From JAGLOK01 sp963676355 (GTDB lineage: Bacteria; Bacillota; Clostridia; Christensenellales; UMGS416): 64,000 nucleotides of DNA. Position 1 is the stretch's first letter, and every line of letters begins with the position of its first letter. This document shows positions 17,419-26,283 of the stretch, piece by piece. Made by a program: the position numbers and the translations under genes. The stretch is from positions 2,728,001 through 2,792,000 of the forward strand of contig OY781093.1 in NCBI GenBank assembly GCA_963676355.1, given 5' to 3'. The notes beneath the pieces were generated by a model that worked only from the letters and a program-made list of their open reading frames with translations, searched no databases and was not told the origin of the DNA.

Positions 17419-18084
17419 TTACTGCTCACGCATCTTAAAACCAATTCCCCACACCGCCTCTATGTAATCTTTCCCTGTCTCACCTCTAAGCTTGCTCCTA
17501 AGATTGCTTACATGAACTTTTAAAGAGCTCTCCATGCAGTCTGGCGTATCCAAGCTTATCAAATCCAGTATTTTTGATTTGGTATAAACTTGTTTCGGGT
17601 TTTGCATAAGCAGCTTTAATATAGCAAATTCTGTTTTCGTAAGCTTTATCTGCGCTTCATCTGCAAAGACCTCAAAGTTTTGGGTGTCCAGCCGCAAATC
17701 ATCATATTTCAGAATGCTCCTGCTTGTAGCGGCTGTTCGTTCACGCAGCTGTACCAAAACGCGGGCAAGCAATTCTTTTGTGTCATAAGGTTTTGTGATG
17801 TAATCGGAATCTCCATCCAAAAGCAGCTTTATTTTGTCATCTACGTCAACCTTCGCGCTGACTACTATTACCGGTATCCCCTGAATTTTTGCAAGAACAT
17901 CTTCACCTGAAAGCCCAGGCAGCATTAAATCAAGAAGTATTAAATCAGGCTGTTTATCCGATAAAAGCAAAAGCGCCTCGGAGCCTGAGAATGCGCGCAA
18001 CACATCGTAATTTTCTTTTCTAAGTAATTCCTCAATCATATTTCCGATATGTTCATCATCATCAATAATCAATATCTGATACAC
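17419..18084 (-). CDS. OmpR-family response regulator
   Basis: I choose the GTG at 18084 because GGAGGT stands six bases upstream; the frame stays open eight codons further to a TTG without such a site. The 221-residue protein begins YQILIIDDDEHIGNM, with the acidic pair of the receiver domain. The phospho-acceptor Asp is in DLILLDLMLPGLSG and the Lys in ITKPYDTKEL. A winged-helix DNA-binding domain follows (KLTKTEFAILKLLMQNP and SSLKVHVSNLRSKLRGETGKDYIEAVWGIGF). It precedes the ABC genes and kinase on the same strand, with an 88-nt gap that holds the putative operator. Confidence 0.93.
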   Translation of the reverse strand: MYQILIIDDDEHIGNMIEELLRKENYDVLRAFSGSEALLLLSDKQPDLILLDLMLPGLSGEDVLAKIQGIPVIVVSAKVDVDDKIKLLLDGDSDYITKPYDTKELLARVLVQLRERTAATSRSILKYDDLRLDTQNFEVFADEAQIKLTKTEFAILKLLMQNPKQVYTKSKILDLISLDTPDCMESSLKVHVSNLRSKLRGETGKDYIEAVWGIGFKMREQ

Positions 18085-18367
18085 ATTTACACCTCCGCAT
18101 ATATTCAAAATAATATTCGTCTTTTATTAATTTCCACAAAAAAATATCCACAACAGTATAAGTGCCGGGCCTTATAAAAACAATTAATCCTTGATTAATT
18201 TTCTTATAACAAGTTTAAATTTAAAAGCTTAAAGTCAGTAGTTTCACAATTGCTTATGTGTATAAATGCAAATTTTTGCAATGTGAATAATCCAAATTCA
18301 ATATAAGCAAATTGGCGATTGTATTCTTATAAAATCCGCGAAATCGGTTACGCCATGTTTTGTATAT

Positions 18368-19396
18368 TTAGTCTTTAAAAATCAGCTCATTTTCAAGATA
18401 TCTAACCAACGGCCATGTTCCGCTTGACTTATTTGACAGTACGGAAACTGTTATGTTTTTGTCCCTTGATATCTGCGAATTAAACGAAACTCCCATATCA
18501 AAGCCAGTTATGTATTCACCGACCTTGCCGTCTTTCTTTTTCACCCAGACACCATAGCCATAGTAAATATCATCACCTTCGCCCACTGCCTCTACCTTAT
18601 CTTCTAAAAAAAGCTTGGTAGTCTCTTTGCTAAGTATTTTATACGAAAGCAAACAATCCCAAAACTTCACTAAATCCTGCGCGGTCGTATACATTCCGCC
18701 ATCGCCTCCTCCTATTGGAGGAAGATCATATATATTTGTTCTAAAGCCCTCACCGCACTTAATATAACCGTTTGCAGTATTTGGCGGCAGTCTGTCAAAT
18801 GAGAAAAAGCCCGAATTCTCCATTCCACAGGGCATCAATATCTCATCTCTTACAAAGTCGGAGTAACGTTTCCCCGAAACTTTTGCTACGATATATGCAA
18901 GCAAAATAAAAGCACTGCTGTTATAGAAAAACTCTTCGCCCGGCTCAAACATCATCTTTTCATGCGGCAGTATGCGAAGATAGTCCTCTGGCTCAATAAG
19001 CTCACTCCATGAACATGCAATCGACGGTGCTTTTTCTCCGTCACATTCGTCATCCGGATAGTAATCGGGTATTCCTGAGGTGTGTGTAAGCAAGTGTGCG
19101 ATTGTAACTTTGTTTGAGTATGTAGGAAAATTATACTCGATTACTTCAAACGCCTTGTCTTCAAGAGAAAGCTTACCGCGCTCTATAAGTATCCCTATAG
19201 CCAAAGCTGTAAAAAACTTTGTTCCCGATGCAATGCCAAAAATCGTGTCGACTCTGTTTTCTCTTTTGTTTGCAATGTCAGCATACCCGAAAGCTTTTTG
19301 ATAGATTGTCGCACCTTCCTTTGTTATGGATACCACGCCTGAGAAATCATTTTCTTTCGCAATGCGCTCAGTTTCATCAGTTAATTGTGCCCACAT
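18368..19396 (-). CDS. Beta-lactamase family serine hydrolase
   Basis: The ATG at 19396 is preceded by GAAGGAGG, so it is chosen over the longer open frame that begins at 19474. The 342-residue product has no signal peptide. It is a class C beta-lactamase/esterase-type hydrolase with the nucleophile in ASGTKFFTALAI (SxxK) and a Tyr-Asn pair in FFYNSSAFILLAYI (YxN-like). Family phrases are LLTHTSGIPDYYP and GGDGGMYTTAQDLVKFW. Such cytosolic proteins are esterases or D-amino-acid peptidases more often than true beta-lactamases. The gene appears monocistronic. Confidence 0.9.
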   Translation of the reverse strand: MWAQLTDETERIAKENDFSGVVSITKEGATIYQKAFGYADIANKRENRVDTIFGIASGTKFFTALAIGILIERGKLSLEDKAFEVIEYNFPTYSNKVTIAHLLTHTSGIPDYYPDDECDGEKAPSIACSWSELIEPEDYLRILPHEKMMFEPGEEFFYNSSAFILLAYIVAKVSGKRYSDFVRDEILMPCGMENSGFFSFDRLPPNTANGYIKCGEGFRTNIYDLPPIGGGDGGMYTTAQDLVKFWDCLLSYKILSKETTKLFLEDKVEAVGEGDDIYYGYGVWVKKKDGKVGEYITGFDMGVSFNSQISRDKNITVSVLSNKSSGTWPLVRYLENELIFKD

Positions 19397-19485
19397 TTTG
19401 TCCTCCTTCAATCTTACATGTTTAGGATAGATGTTTATAAACAAAAAAGCAACAGGCACGCCTGCTGCTTTCACTGCTGTTTTAT

Positions 19486-20856
19486 TCAGCCAATATCGCG
19501 TACTAATAAACAGAAGTTATAAACATAAACTAAATCTCCTTGTGGTCCACGATACTGCGGATAATCATCTGCATCTCCGCTTTTGGGGTCGCTTCGAAGC
19601 GCTCCAGCACCGTGCACATCCAGTATATTGCCATTCATCTTGCCAAGAGCCTCACCGAAGCACACGTATGCCGCTGAATCATAGATATTGCGACCGTCAA
19701 GATGCGTAGTGGACGTCCAGTAAAATCCGTAATTTGAATCTCCTTTAGCGTCTATAATTTCAGTAAGACTAAACAAATCACTTATTGCGGCTTTTCTGTT
19801 TTCCTGCATGCTGTTATTATAATCTACAATGCTCTGCAGCTCCTTGGCGTTTGGAAGACGCCAGTCGCTATATCCCGCATAATCCGAGCTTTCAGCATAT
19901 TCCAATGATTCTGCCCAATTTCTGGTTTGTCCATCATCTGCCTGTTGCCACATGAGCCCTGTCGCTAAATCTGAAATTGTTCCGTCTTCATTATCAACAA
20001 AATTATTTATTCCGTAGTCTGTATTTCCTCTAACGAGCCTGACATACATCTTATTGTCCGTTCTTTGCCTTGGATTTACTGTCGGATAGCCTTTTATTCT
20101 GCCGTCTACAAAATTAACACCGAATGCGGTTCGTGCCCCGCCCAAAGTAACCCCAGTATATTCCGTGGCAGACCACACCTGAGCGTCGATTTCTCTTTCG
20201 CCAGCACTGGTATCTCCAATCGGCTGGTCAAAGTAATCGGTATCTATATAGAGGACATCTGCAGACTCTCCACTTGATTGTCCGGTGTAATCCATCAACG
20301 ACCAAAGCTCTTTGATTGTCGGCAAGCGCCAGTCGTCATATCCGCCCAAAGTAGAGCTCTTAGCATAGTCAAAAGCATTTTGATATGTCATCTTGTCATC
20401 CATTGTCTGCTGCCACATAAGCCCCGTCACATTGTCCAGAACAGTTCCATCTCCATTATCAGTATATGAAGGCTGATTGCCATTATAGCTTGCATCCTGC
20501 CCGTAAAACCCTTCGCCCTCAGACGGCTCATTTATCTGCCTTCTATCGCTATAGAAATCTGTTTGGTTCGTGTCCACTATAGAGTATGTTCCTATCAGCC
20601 CATCGCTGATTTCCATCTCTGTATGTTGATTATCAGCCTCGCTCTTTAGTTCTTTATCTGCACTGTTTTGAGCGCTATGTTCATTTTCGTTTTCAGGAGT
20701 GGCCTCGTTTAAATCATTATCCTCATCCATTATTTTTTTAGTAGTTTGCTCTTTTTTATTTTCTACCTGCTCCTCATTCCGGCTATTTACCTGCTGCGTG
20801 CAGGAGCTTAAAATCAAAGTGAGCATTAATAGAATTACAATTATTTTTATTTTCAT
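19486..20856 (-). CDS. Lipoprotein with two DUF1566 domains
   Basis: The ATG at 20856 follows AAGGAGGC and encodes a signal peptide with lipobox LILSSC. The 456-residue protein then has a charged Glu/Asn-rich linker of about 70 residues. Two DUF1566 (Lcl-type) modules follow, each with the hallmark VTGLMWQQ or ATGLMWQQ, a DWRLPTIKEL or DWRLPNAKEL block and a terminal YVRLVRG- or LVRD-type strand. DUF1566 domains resemble C-type-lectin/FGE folds and are found on cell surfaces of many bacteria; ligand binding is plausible but not shown. The gene is monocistronic. Confidence 0.88.
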   Translation of the reverse strand: MKIKIIVILLMLTLILSSCTQQVNSRNEEQVENKKEQTTKKIMDEDNDLNEATPENENEHSAQNSADKELKSEADNQHTEMEISDGLIGTYSIVDTNQTDFYSDRRQINEPSEGEGFYGQDASYNGNQPSYTDNGDGTVLDNVTGLMWQQTMDDKMTYQNAFDYAKSSTLGGYDDWRLPTIKELWSLMDYTGQSSGESADVLYIDTDYFDQPIGDTSAGEREIDAQVWSATEYTGVTLGGARTAFGVNFVDGRIKGYPTVNPRQRTDNKMYVRLVRGNTDYGINNFVDNEDGTISDLATGLMWQQADDGQTRNWAESLEYAESSDYAGYSDWRLPNAKELQSIVDYNNSMQENRKAAISDLFSLTEIIDAKGDSNYGFYWTSTTHLDGRNIYDSAAYVCFGEALGKMNGNILDVHGAGALRSDPKSGDADDYPQYRGPQGDLVYVYNFCLLVRDIG

Positions 20857-21029
20857 TGTCAAATGCCTCCTTACAAAAATAATAGTATGATTCTCTCATC
20901 TCAGTAATTTAACTATTTGATAAACAAACTATGAATAAATCAATTATACTATATTATCAAGGAAACAGAACTATATCCGACTATTTTAGTATGAATTTGT
21001 GAACAATTCAATAACATTCCCTTCCCGCT

Positions 21030-21058
21030 TTGACAGAATAATACTGTAGTATTAAAAT
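21030..21058 (+). promoter_or_regulatory. Promoter of the cytochrome b5-like lipoprotein operon
   Basis: A consensus TTGACA (21030-21035) and TAAAAT (21053-21058) are separated by 17 nt. The first start codon is 33 nt downstream of the -10 box, behind an AAGGAGG site. Confidence 0.7.
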
Positions 21059-21091
21059 CAAAGTATATTATTTGTTTACAAGGAGGCAAAC

Positions 21092-21559
21092 ATGAAAAAA
21101 CTCTTTTCATATAAAATATTAACTTTGGTTGCAGTAATGGCACTTGCATTTGTTCTAGTGTCCTGCAGCCCAAGTACAGAAAAAACAATGGAAGTAACCG
21201 ACCTTATGGATAAAGCAGCAGAGGTTGTGACTGAAGAATCCATGGCGACAGAGACCGCTGATGAAGATACAATGGATGATGCGACTGACGAAATGGAAGA
21301 AGAAAGCATGAACGAGATGGACACAGAGATGACTTTCACTCTGGATGAACTCGCACAATTTGACGGAACTAACGGCAACGCCGCATATGTCGCAGTCGAT
21401 GGTGTAGTTTATGATGTAACAGACAAGCCACTTTGGTCGGGAGGCACACACAACGGCAACGTGGCAGGACGGGATTTGAGCGAAGCCATACTTAAGTCAC
21501 CACACGGGAAAGCAAAACTTAAAGATTTACCAGTTGTAGGAACACTAGCGGAGGAATGA
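21092..21559 (+). CDS. Lipoprotein with cytochrome b5-like heme/steroid-binding domain
   Basis: The 155-residue protein starts with a signal peptide and lipobox FVLVSC. A Met/Glu/Asp/Thr-rich acidic linker spans about residues 28-85. A cytochrome b5-like domain of about 70 residues follows, recognisable by FTLDELAQFDGTNG, AAYVAVDGVVYDVTDKPLW and the end LPVVGTL. Two histidines in GGTHNG and SPHGKAK lie near the positions of the heme ligands. It is followed after one base by a four-helix membrane protein with conserved histidines, and the two together look like an extracytoplasmic electron-transfer pair. Heme binding is inferred; short domains of this type can also bind other ligands. Confidence 0.8.
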   Translation: MKKLFSYKILTLVAVMALAFVLVSCSPSTEKTMEVTDLMDKAAEVVTEESMATETADEDTMDDATDEMEEESMNEMDTEMTFTLDELAQFDGTNGNAAYVAVDGVVYDVTDKPLWSGGTHNGNVAGRDLSEAILKSPHGKAKLKDLPVVGTLAEE

Positions 21560-21560
21560 T

Positions 21561-21956
21561 ATGTATGTAGTTTTAGGATGGATAAACGTTGGACTAGTAT
21601 CCCTTATGATTTTGCCTGTTGCTATGCAAAACATAAACAGATATCTTCTTAAAAAGAAAAAAGGCACTTTTGTGGATATCGCTAAGTTTTTCAGAAAGGC
21701 TCATAGGTATATAGGCATAGCCTTACTGGTGTCCATTGTAGCCCACGGCTATTTAGCACTTGGCGCACTGCGACTACATACGGGAACTGTATTGGGCGCA
21801 TTGTTTCTGGCTGCTGCCATATTTGGTGTAACTTTCATAGTAACCAAAAAGAAATGGGCATTCAAAACTCACAAAGCGTTGACCATTGCCTTTACTGTTT
21901 TCATGCTGGTGCATCTGATTGTGCCGTCAGCGATTTATTATATTTTCGGGGTGTAG
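21561..21956 (+). CDS. Four-helix membrane protein, putative b-type cytochrome
   Basis: The 131-residue protein consists of four membrane helices. Histidines occur in or beside them in RKAHRYIG, IVAHGYLAL, FKTHKALTI and LVHLIVPS. The pairing of His between helix 2 and helix 4 (and the loop-side ones) is what would be expected of a diheme or monoheme cytochrome b561/ferric-reductase-like protein. It begins one base after the stop of the b5-like lipoprotein and has GAGGA as ribosome-binding site, so the two are co-expressed. The function is inferred from the histidine pattern and the neighbour only. Confidence 0.7.
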   Translation: MYVVLGWINVGLVSLMILPVAMQNINRYLLKKKKGTFVDIAKFFRKAHRYIGIALLVSIVAHGYLALGALRLHTGTVLGALFLAAAIFGVTFIVTKKKWAFKTHKALTIAFTVFMLVHLIVPSAIYYIFGV

Positions 21957-22060
21957 ATTATTTGGCCTAAATAACAAAACACTCCCGCAATTATGATATA
22001 CTTATTTTTACAGCCGAATTAAATCTTTTCCCTTATAATATCAATAAAGGTGGTTTTCTT

Positions 22061-22687
22061 ATGTCTGAACTTACCAGAGGCATTATACTTGAAGGAATAT
22101 CCTGCTCGGGCAAAACTTCTACAATGTATGCTATCAAAAAGCTCTTTGCTTGCGACCATACCTTGGAGCGTAACGTAATAATGTTGGGAGAGCACTATAC
22201 CCAAGCACTAAATATGGTACATGGCAATCTTAAACACCATGATAAGTCTGAACATACAAAAATGTTAAACCAACGTGTGAATATGATAGAAGAACTGAAC
22301 CAATGGGCAGTATCTCTAGGTGATTACCGAAGAACATCAAGAGGGCTTTATACAATTTTTGAACGCGGAATAATAAATCATATAGCATACTACAATGATT
22401 ATGATAATCCAGAAATTATTGACATGGCACGAAGGTTATCTACACTAGGAATTGAATCTGTCGTTTTGATAATATCTGAAAAAAATATAGAAGAAAGAAT
22501 AAAACAACGTGACCAGCAAATGGGTATTGTAAACAAGCTATCTTATTATAAAAATGAGGTTGTAAAAGCAATAAACGATCAAAATATTATGTTAGAATCA
22601 CTGTCAAAAATACCACTTTCTTCAAGAATTATAAATACCGACTTTATGGACTGGGATGGGTATGCAAAAATGATTCTCAGTACATAA
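22061..22687 (+). CDS. P-loop kinase, thymidylate/deoxynucleoside kinase-like
   Basis: The 208-residue protein has a Walker A motif near its N-terminus (ILEGISCSGKTSTMYAIKKL), a basic LID-like region (ERIKQRDQQMG) and an FERGIINHIAYYND segment. That layout fits dTMP kinase-like or other small nucleotide and sugar kinases. The canonical DRY/S motif of thymidylate kinase is not clear, so the substrate is open. The start at 22061 follows AAAGGTGG. The end of the gene overlaps the convergent YcaQ-like gene by 11 nt. Confidence 0.75.
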   Translation: MSELTRGIILEGISCSGKTSTMYAIKKLFACDHTLERNVIMLGEHYTQALNMVHGNLKHHDKSEHTKMLNQRVNMIEELNQWAVSLGDYRRTSRGLYTIFERGIINHIAYYNDYDNPEIIDMARRLSTLGIESVVLIISEKNIEERIKQRDQQMGIVNKLSYYKNEVVKAINDQNIMLESLSKIPLSSRIINTDFMDWDGYAKMILST

Positions 22688-23825
22688 TATTATTAAACTC
22701 TTTTACCTTTTCACGCACCATTTTCCGCATATCGGGAGTATTATAAGCTTTATCTTCCCACCAAAAGCCAATCTTTTCTATCTTCTTTTTCTTCCTGTCA
22801 CGTTTAAGCTCAATACGCCCTATAAATTTATCGTTATATAAAATCGGTAAAACATAGTATCCGTATTTTCTGTCTTTTATAGGAGTATATATCTCCCACT
22901 TGTACGAGAATCCAAAAAGCTCATCAATTATCTTCCTGTCCCAAATGAGATTATCCAGAGGCGCTATAAACTCAAGCCTATCGGATGCATCATCTTGGGT
23001 TAATACCTCTTCTATTAAATGCTTGTCAGAAGCTAATATATAAAAAGTGTCATTGCTATTTTCAACCTCAACGGGCAGTATCTCTCCTCTTTTTATAAGC
23101 TCGGAAAAAGCCATATTTCTATCTGCGGCTTTAAACCGTCTGATCCCTAAAAAGGCATCGCTCGCCTTGCATTTTAGCATGCCGACAGCACCTATTCTTC
23201 TTTTAACCTGCCAAATTATTCTTTCCTTTTCAGGTATGCTTTCACGTGATGACTCTAATATTTCTTCAGGTATTATGTCCTCTGCAAGGGCATAATACCT
23301 TCTCGTGTTTTTCTTGTTTGATATCACAAGTTCACCACGAAGATACATCATCTCAAGAGCAGCGCGCGCAAGAGAGGTTGGCGACCACCACCAATCCACT
23401 TTATGCTTATGCTCAAGGTCAGATGAACAAATCTCCCCACTTTTTCTTATCTGCTCTATAATGTCGCCGGAAACTTTATCCACTTCGTCTTTATGGCGGG
23501 AATTTTCTCTAGCTTGCTTTCTGTCATACTCAAAGTACGGCCAATCGCTAATAGGCATTATTGCTTGATTCTTGTCGAACCAATCAACCAAGCACCTATC
23601 TTTGTACAATAGTTCGTGGAGCATGTCTTTTTTAAATCCTTTTACCCTCGATTGCAAAACAAGCTCGTGATTTTTACCACAAACGTCGATTGGATCATAT
23701 TGAATGCAGCCCACCTGCTCAATAAAAGAATATATCCCCTCTTTTTCCGAGAAGATATATTCGCCGTATAAACCATGTTTTTTCAAAAGCAACTTTCTAG
23801 CATTATCTTTTGTGATTGTTATCAT
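22677..23825 (-). CDS. YcaQ/AlkX-type winged-helix DNA glycosylase family protein
   Basis: The 382-residue protein matches the HTH_42 (YcaQ/AlkZ-like) family, whose members excise bulky alkyl adducts or unhook interstrand crosslinks. The catalytic QxD signature of the YcaQ branch is present as Q42-Y-D44 in EQVGCIQYDPIDV. Further family phrases are DWFDKNQAIMPISDWPYFE, APLDNLIWDRKIIDELFGF and YVLPILYNDKFIGRIELKRDR. It starts directly after the TAG of the VOC gene behind GAAGGGA and is the third gene of an operon with a ketopantoate-reductase-like gene. Confidence 0.88.
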   Translation of the reverse strand: MITITKDNARKLLLKKHGLYGEYIFSEKEGIYSFIEQVGCIQYDPIDVCGKNHELVLQSRVKGFKKDMLHELLYKDRCLVDWFDKNQAIMPISDWPYFEYDRKQARENSRHKDEVDKVSGDIIEQIRKSGEICSSDLEHKHKVDWWWSPTSLARAALEMMYLRGELVISNKKNTRRYYALAEDIIPEEILESSRESIPEKERIIWQVKRRIGAVGMLKCKASDAFLGIRRFKAADRNMAFSELIKRGEILPVEVENSNDTFYILASDKHLIEEVLTQDDASDRLEFIAPLDNLIWDRKIIDELFGFSYKWEIYTPIKDRKYGYYVLPILYNDKFIGRIELKRDRKKKKIEKIGFWWEDKAYNTPDMRKMVREKVKEFNNIMY

Positions 23826-24248
23826 CTATTTCCCTTCGTAACCTAGCATCCAAGGTGTTCCAAATTTATCTATAATATATCCATATGCCTTGCTGTAAAA
23901 TGTTGGTGCAAGCTCCATTATGACCTTTCCGCCTTCCAATAACTCATTGTAAAGCCTTGTCACTTCATCCATGTCATGAACTCTCAAATACACCGCCATA
24001 TTGTCACCCATCCTAAGCTTCATCGGCATCCAACTCGGCACATCCCCAAACATCACAAGCGTTCCGTTTATAGTTAAATCAGCATACATTACAAGTTCTT
24101 TTTCATCTTCTGTCATATCTCTTTTTTTGGCCTCGGGTGAATCGCCATATTTCATTATTGAAGGCATAGGGTGCCTGAACACTTCGCAATAGAATCCCAA
24201 TGCCTGCCTGCAATTTCCGTCAAAACTCAAATGAATACTTAGTGACAT
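23826..24248 (-). CDS. VOC family protein (PhnB-like)
   Basis: I place the start at the ATG at 24248, which has AAAGGA upstream; the frame extends 14 codons further without such a site. The 140-residue protein has the phrases LSFDGNCRQALGFYCEVFR, MYADLTINGTLVMFGDVP and YIIDKFGTPWMLGYEGK, which mark PhnB-like members of the vicinal-oxygen-chelate superfamily. These bind small molecules or act as glyoxalase-like enzymes; the role of this one is not evident. It lies 22 nt after the reductase gene and abuts the YcaQ-like gene. Confidence 0.88.
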   Translation of the reverse strand: MSLSIHLSFDGNCRQALGFYCEVFRHPMPSIMKYGDSPEAKKRDMTEDEKELVMYADLTINGTLVMFGDVPSWMPMKLRMGDNMAVYLRVHDMDEVTRLYNELLEGGKVIMELAPTFYSKAYGYIIDKFGTPWMLGYEGK

Positions 24249-24270
24249 ATAAAAGTCCTTTCCCGGCAGC

Positions 24271-25287
24271 TTAACTAAATGCCGAATCATTAAAGTTATC
24301 TGTACCTATACTTCTTTTGCCTTTCTCGATTTCTTTAACCATGCGGGTGACAGCGTCATTTATCGGCGTTTCAACGCCCGCAGCATCGCCTTTTCTTGAT
24401 ATGTACCCGTTAAAATAGTCGATTTCAGTAGGTCTGCCTCTTTTAAGCGACTGTAGGCTGGAGGATTTTAAGTTTCTGTATTTAATGCCAACAACTCTTA
24501 TCACCATGTGTCTTTTTAGCCTCGATAAAAAGCTGTCCGATTCAAACAAGCTATAATAATCCAGCTTCCCTGCGTATGGTGGCACATGAAGCTCTATCTT
24601 TTTTGCAACAGCCATTGCTTCCTCCATAATGTTAAGAAAGATGTCGCGAATCTTTTTTTGCTTCATCATATCACCAAGCTTAAGCCCACTTATTACGCCT
24701 AAAGTCGTAATGCACGAGTTCACAATAAGCTTAGAGTAGAGCTCACTTAGAATGTTTTCGGAAATACTTGTGGGCACTACTGATGAAAGTACATCACAAA
24801 GCTGTGAAAGCTTCTCACTTTTTGCATGCTCCATACCGATAATAAACTCACCTTCGCTTGTCATTATTAGCTCGCCCGGAGCTTTCATTGTAGAGCCAAA
24901 GCCCACAACACAGCCGACCGTTCTGCTTCGGTCTACAACCTCCGCCATATAGTCTATGCAGATTCCATTTTGCATGGACACAAAAAGAGTGTCATCTTTC
25001 GCAAAATCCAATGCCTTTTCGCATGCCTCTTGCATATCATACGCCTTAGTTGCAATTATAATAAAATCCTTTTTACCGCTTAGCTCTTCAATGTCTTTCA
25101 CGGCTTTTACAGGCACTTTCATGTTGCCGCGCACACCGCTTATTTCTATCCCTTCGTTTGTTTTTTTAGTTATATTTTCATATTTACACACAGCCTCCAC
25201 ATCGTAGCCCGCCCTTGCCAAAAAAGCCGCCGTGATTCCACCAATCGCGCCTGCGCCAATAACAGCTATGCTAATACCCTTATCCAT
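24271..25287 (-). CDS. Ketopantoate reductase family oxidoreductase (PanE/ApbA-like)
   Basis: The 338-residue protein begins with a Rossmann motif (IAVIGAGAIGGITAAFLARAG). It continues with ATKAYDMQEACE, VSMQNGICI and the catalytic Lys region in SELYSKLIVNSCITTLGVISG, followed by the C-terminal PanE domain with GRPTEIDYFNGYISRKG. PanE makes D-pantoate for coenzyme A, but many paralogs of this family act on other 2-keto acids, and no panB or panC is nearby. The start at 25287 has AGAGGTGAG upstream. It is the first gene of a three-gene operon with VOC and YcaQ-like genes. Confidence 0.85.
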   Translation of the reverse strand: MDKGISIAVIGAGAIGGITAAFLARAGYDVEAVCKYENITKKTNEGIEISGVRGNMKVPVKAVKDIEELSGKKDFIIIATKAYDMQEACEKALDFAKDDTLFVSMQNGICIDYMAEVVDRSRTVGCVVGFGSTMKAPGELIMTSEGEFIIGMEHAKSEKLSQLCDVLSSVVPTSISENILSELYSKLIVNSCITTLGVISGLKLGDMMKQKKIRDIFLNIMEEAMAVAKKIELHVPPYAGKLDYYSLFESDSFLSRLKRHMVIRVVGIKYRNLKSSSLQSLKRGRPTEIDYFNGYISRKGDAAGVETPINDAVTRMVKEIEKGKRSIGTDNFNDSAFS

Positions 25288-25411
25288 AACTCACCTCTTT
25301 TATATTCTAACTTAATTATAACACATGCGCATGACTTTATATTACATTTATTGGGTTGAAATTGTGTGAAAATTACTCTATACTTGTTATAGCAAATTTC
25401 ACGGAGCGACT

Positions 25412-25762
25412 ATGACATTAAATTCATTTAAATATGCAATACATGGCATTATAAAAGAGATGTTATCCGGTGCATCATTTAAAGTGATGCTTGTTTTTTT
25501 GGCCGCCGTCATCGCAGCAGGGCTCATCTTTTGGATAACACTGACCGAGTGGATTATAATCCTTCTTTGCTGCGGAATAACACTTACTGCCGAGATGATA
25601 AATACATCAATTGAAACCGTAGTTGATATGATATGCAAAGAGCATGACCCAATGGCTGAAAAGGCAAAAGATATCGCAGCTGGAGCTGTACTGGTATTTT
25701 CAATTTTCGCTGCGGCAATAGGCGCAATAATCTTTATCCCTCATATCATTGCACTGTTTTAA
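25412..25762 (+). CDS. dgkA: DgkA-type diacylglycerol/undecaprenol kinase
   Basis: The 116-residue integral membrane protein has three helices and the DgkA signature AEMINTSIETVVDMI with the catalytic and metal-binding acidic residues. An N-terminal amphipathic segment and the phrase EHDPMAEKAKDIAAGAVL are also present. In Gram-positive bacteria this family phosphorylates undecaprenol rather than diacylglycerol, feeding lipid carrier back into cell-wall synthesis. The length is normal. The start follows CGGAG. Confidence 0.9.
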   Translation: MTLNSFKYAIHGIIKEMLSGASFKVMLVFLAAVIAAGLIFWITLTEWIIILLCCGITLTAEMINTSIETVVDMICKEHDPMAEKAKDIAAGAVLVFSIFAAAIGAIIFIPHIIALF

Positions 25763-25821
25763 ATGAGTAACTGTCAGAAAGCTGTATAAGATGCATAAAT
25801 AAGCACTAAGGCTATATTAAA

Positions 25822-26148
25822 ATGAAAAAAACATTTAAAAGACTTTTTACAATTCTGATGCTTTCCCAAACTGTATTTTGGCTTATAACTGGCATCTTCA
25901 CCTACTATTCGTCAGGAATTTATCTAAATATATTTCTTGTCATAAATGGTCTTCTTTTTGCCATATTTGCATTTTATTCACGCAAAAACAGGCTTTTTAA
26001 AGTCTCCTGTTTTATTTTTTTAGCAGCAAACACTGTTTTGACTCTCACCGATCAGGCAGGCATATACGACTATATCATCCTTATTGCGAATGTACTTTCA
26101 ATCATATCTTTTGCGCTTAGTCTTTGGTACGAGAAAACTTCAAGCTGA
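25822..26148 (+). CDS. Small four-helix membrane protein of unknown function
   Basis: The 108-residue protein is almost entirely hydrophobic, with four predicted helices (residues about 9-29, 32-50, 60-76 and 82-100) separated by short basic turns such as YSRKNRLFK. No motif identifies a family. The gene lies 59 nt after dgkA on the same strand and ahead of an ABC transporter operon that has its own promoter. Confidence 0.6.
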   Translation: MKKTFKRLFTILMLSQTVFWLITGIFTYYSSGIYLNIFLVINGLLFAIFAFYSRKNRLFKVSCFIFLAANTVLTLTDQAGIYDYIILIANVLSIISFALSLWYEKTSS

Positions 26149-26165
26149 CATCTAAAAAAATATTC

Positions 26166-26194
26166 TTGACACAGAATATATTAAGTGGTAACAT
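26166..26194 (+). promoter_or_regulatory. Promoter of the three-gene ABC exporter
   Basis: A consensus TTGACA at 26166-26171 is followed after 17 nt by TAACAT at 26189-26194. The first start codon is 90 nt downstream of the -10 box. Confidence 0.55.
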
Positions 26195-26283
26195 TTCAAA
26201 TCCGCGGCTTTTTTAATAACAATTTACATAAGACAAAACAACACTAAACCCCAACTCCCCTATTCTTCCAAAACGAGGTTTAT

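Noticed and set aside
18109..18367. Gene-free stretch between the response regulator and the serine hydrolase, checked for an RNA gene
   Set aside because: Only a short AT-rich inverted repeat (AATTAATC / GATTAATT) is present; no riboswitch, tRNA or small open frame could be supported.
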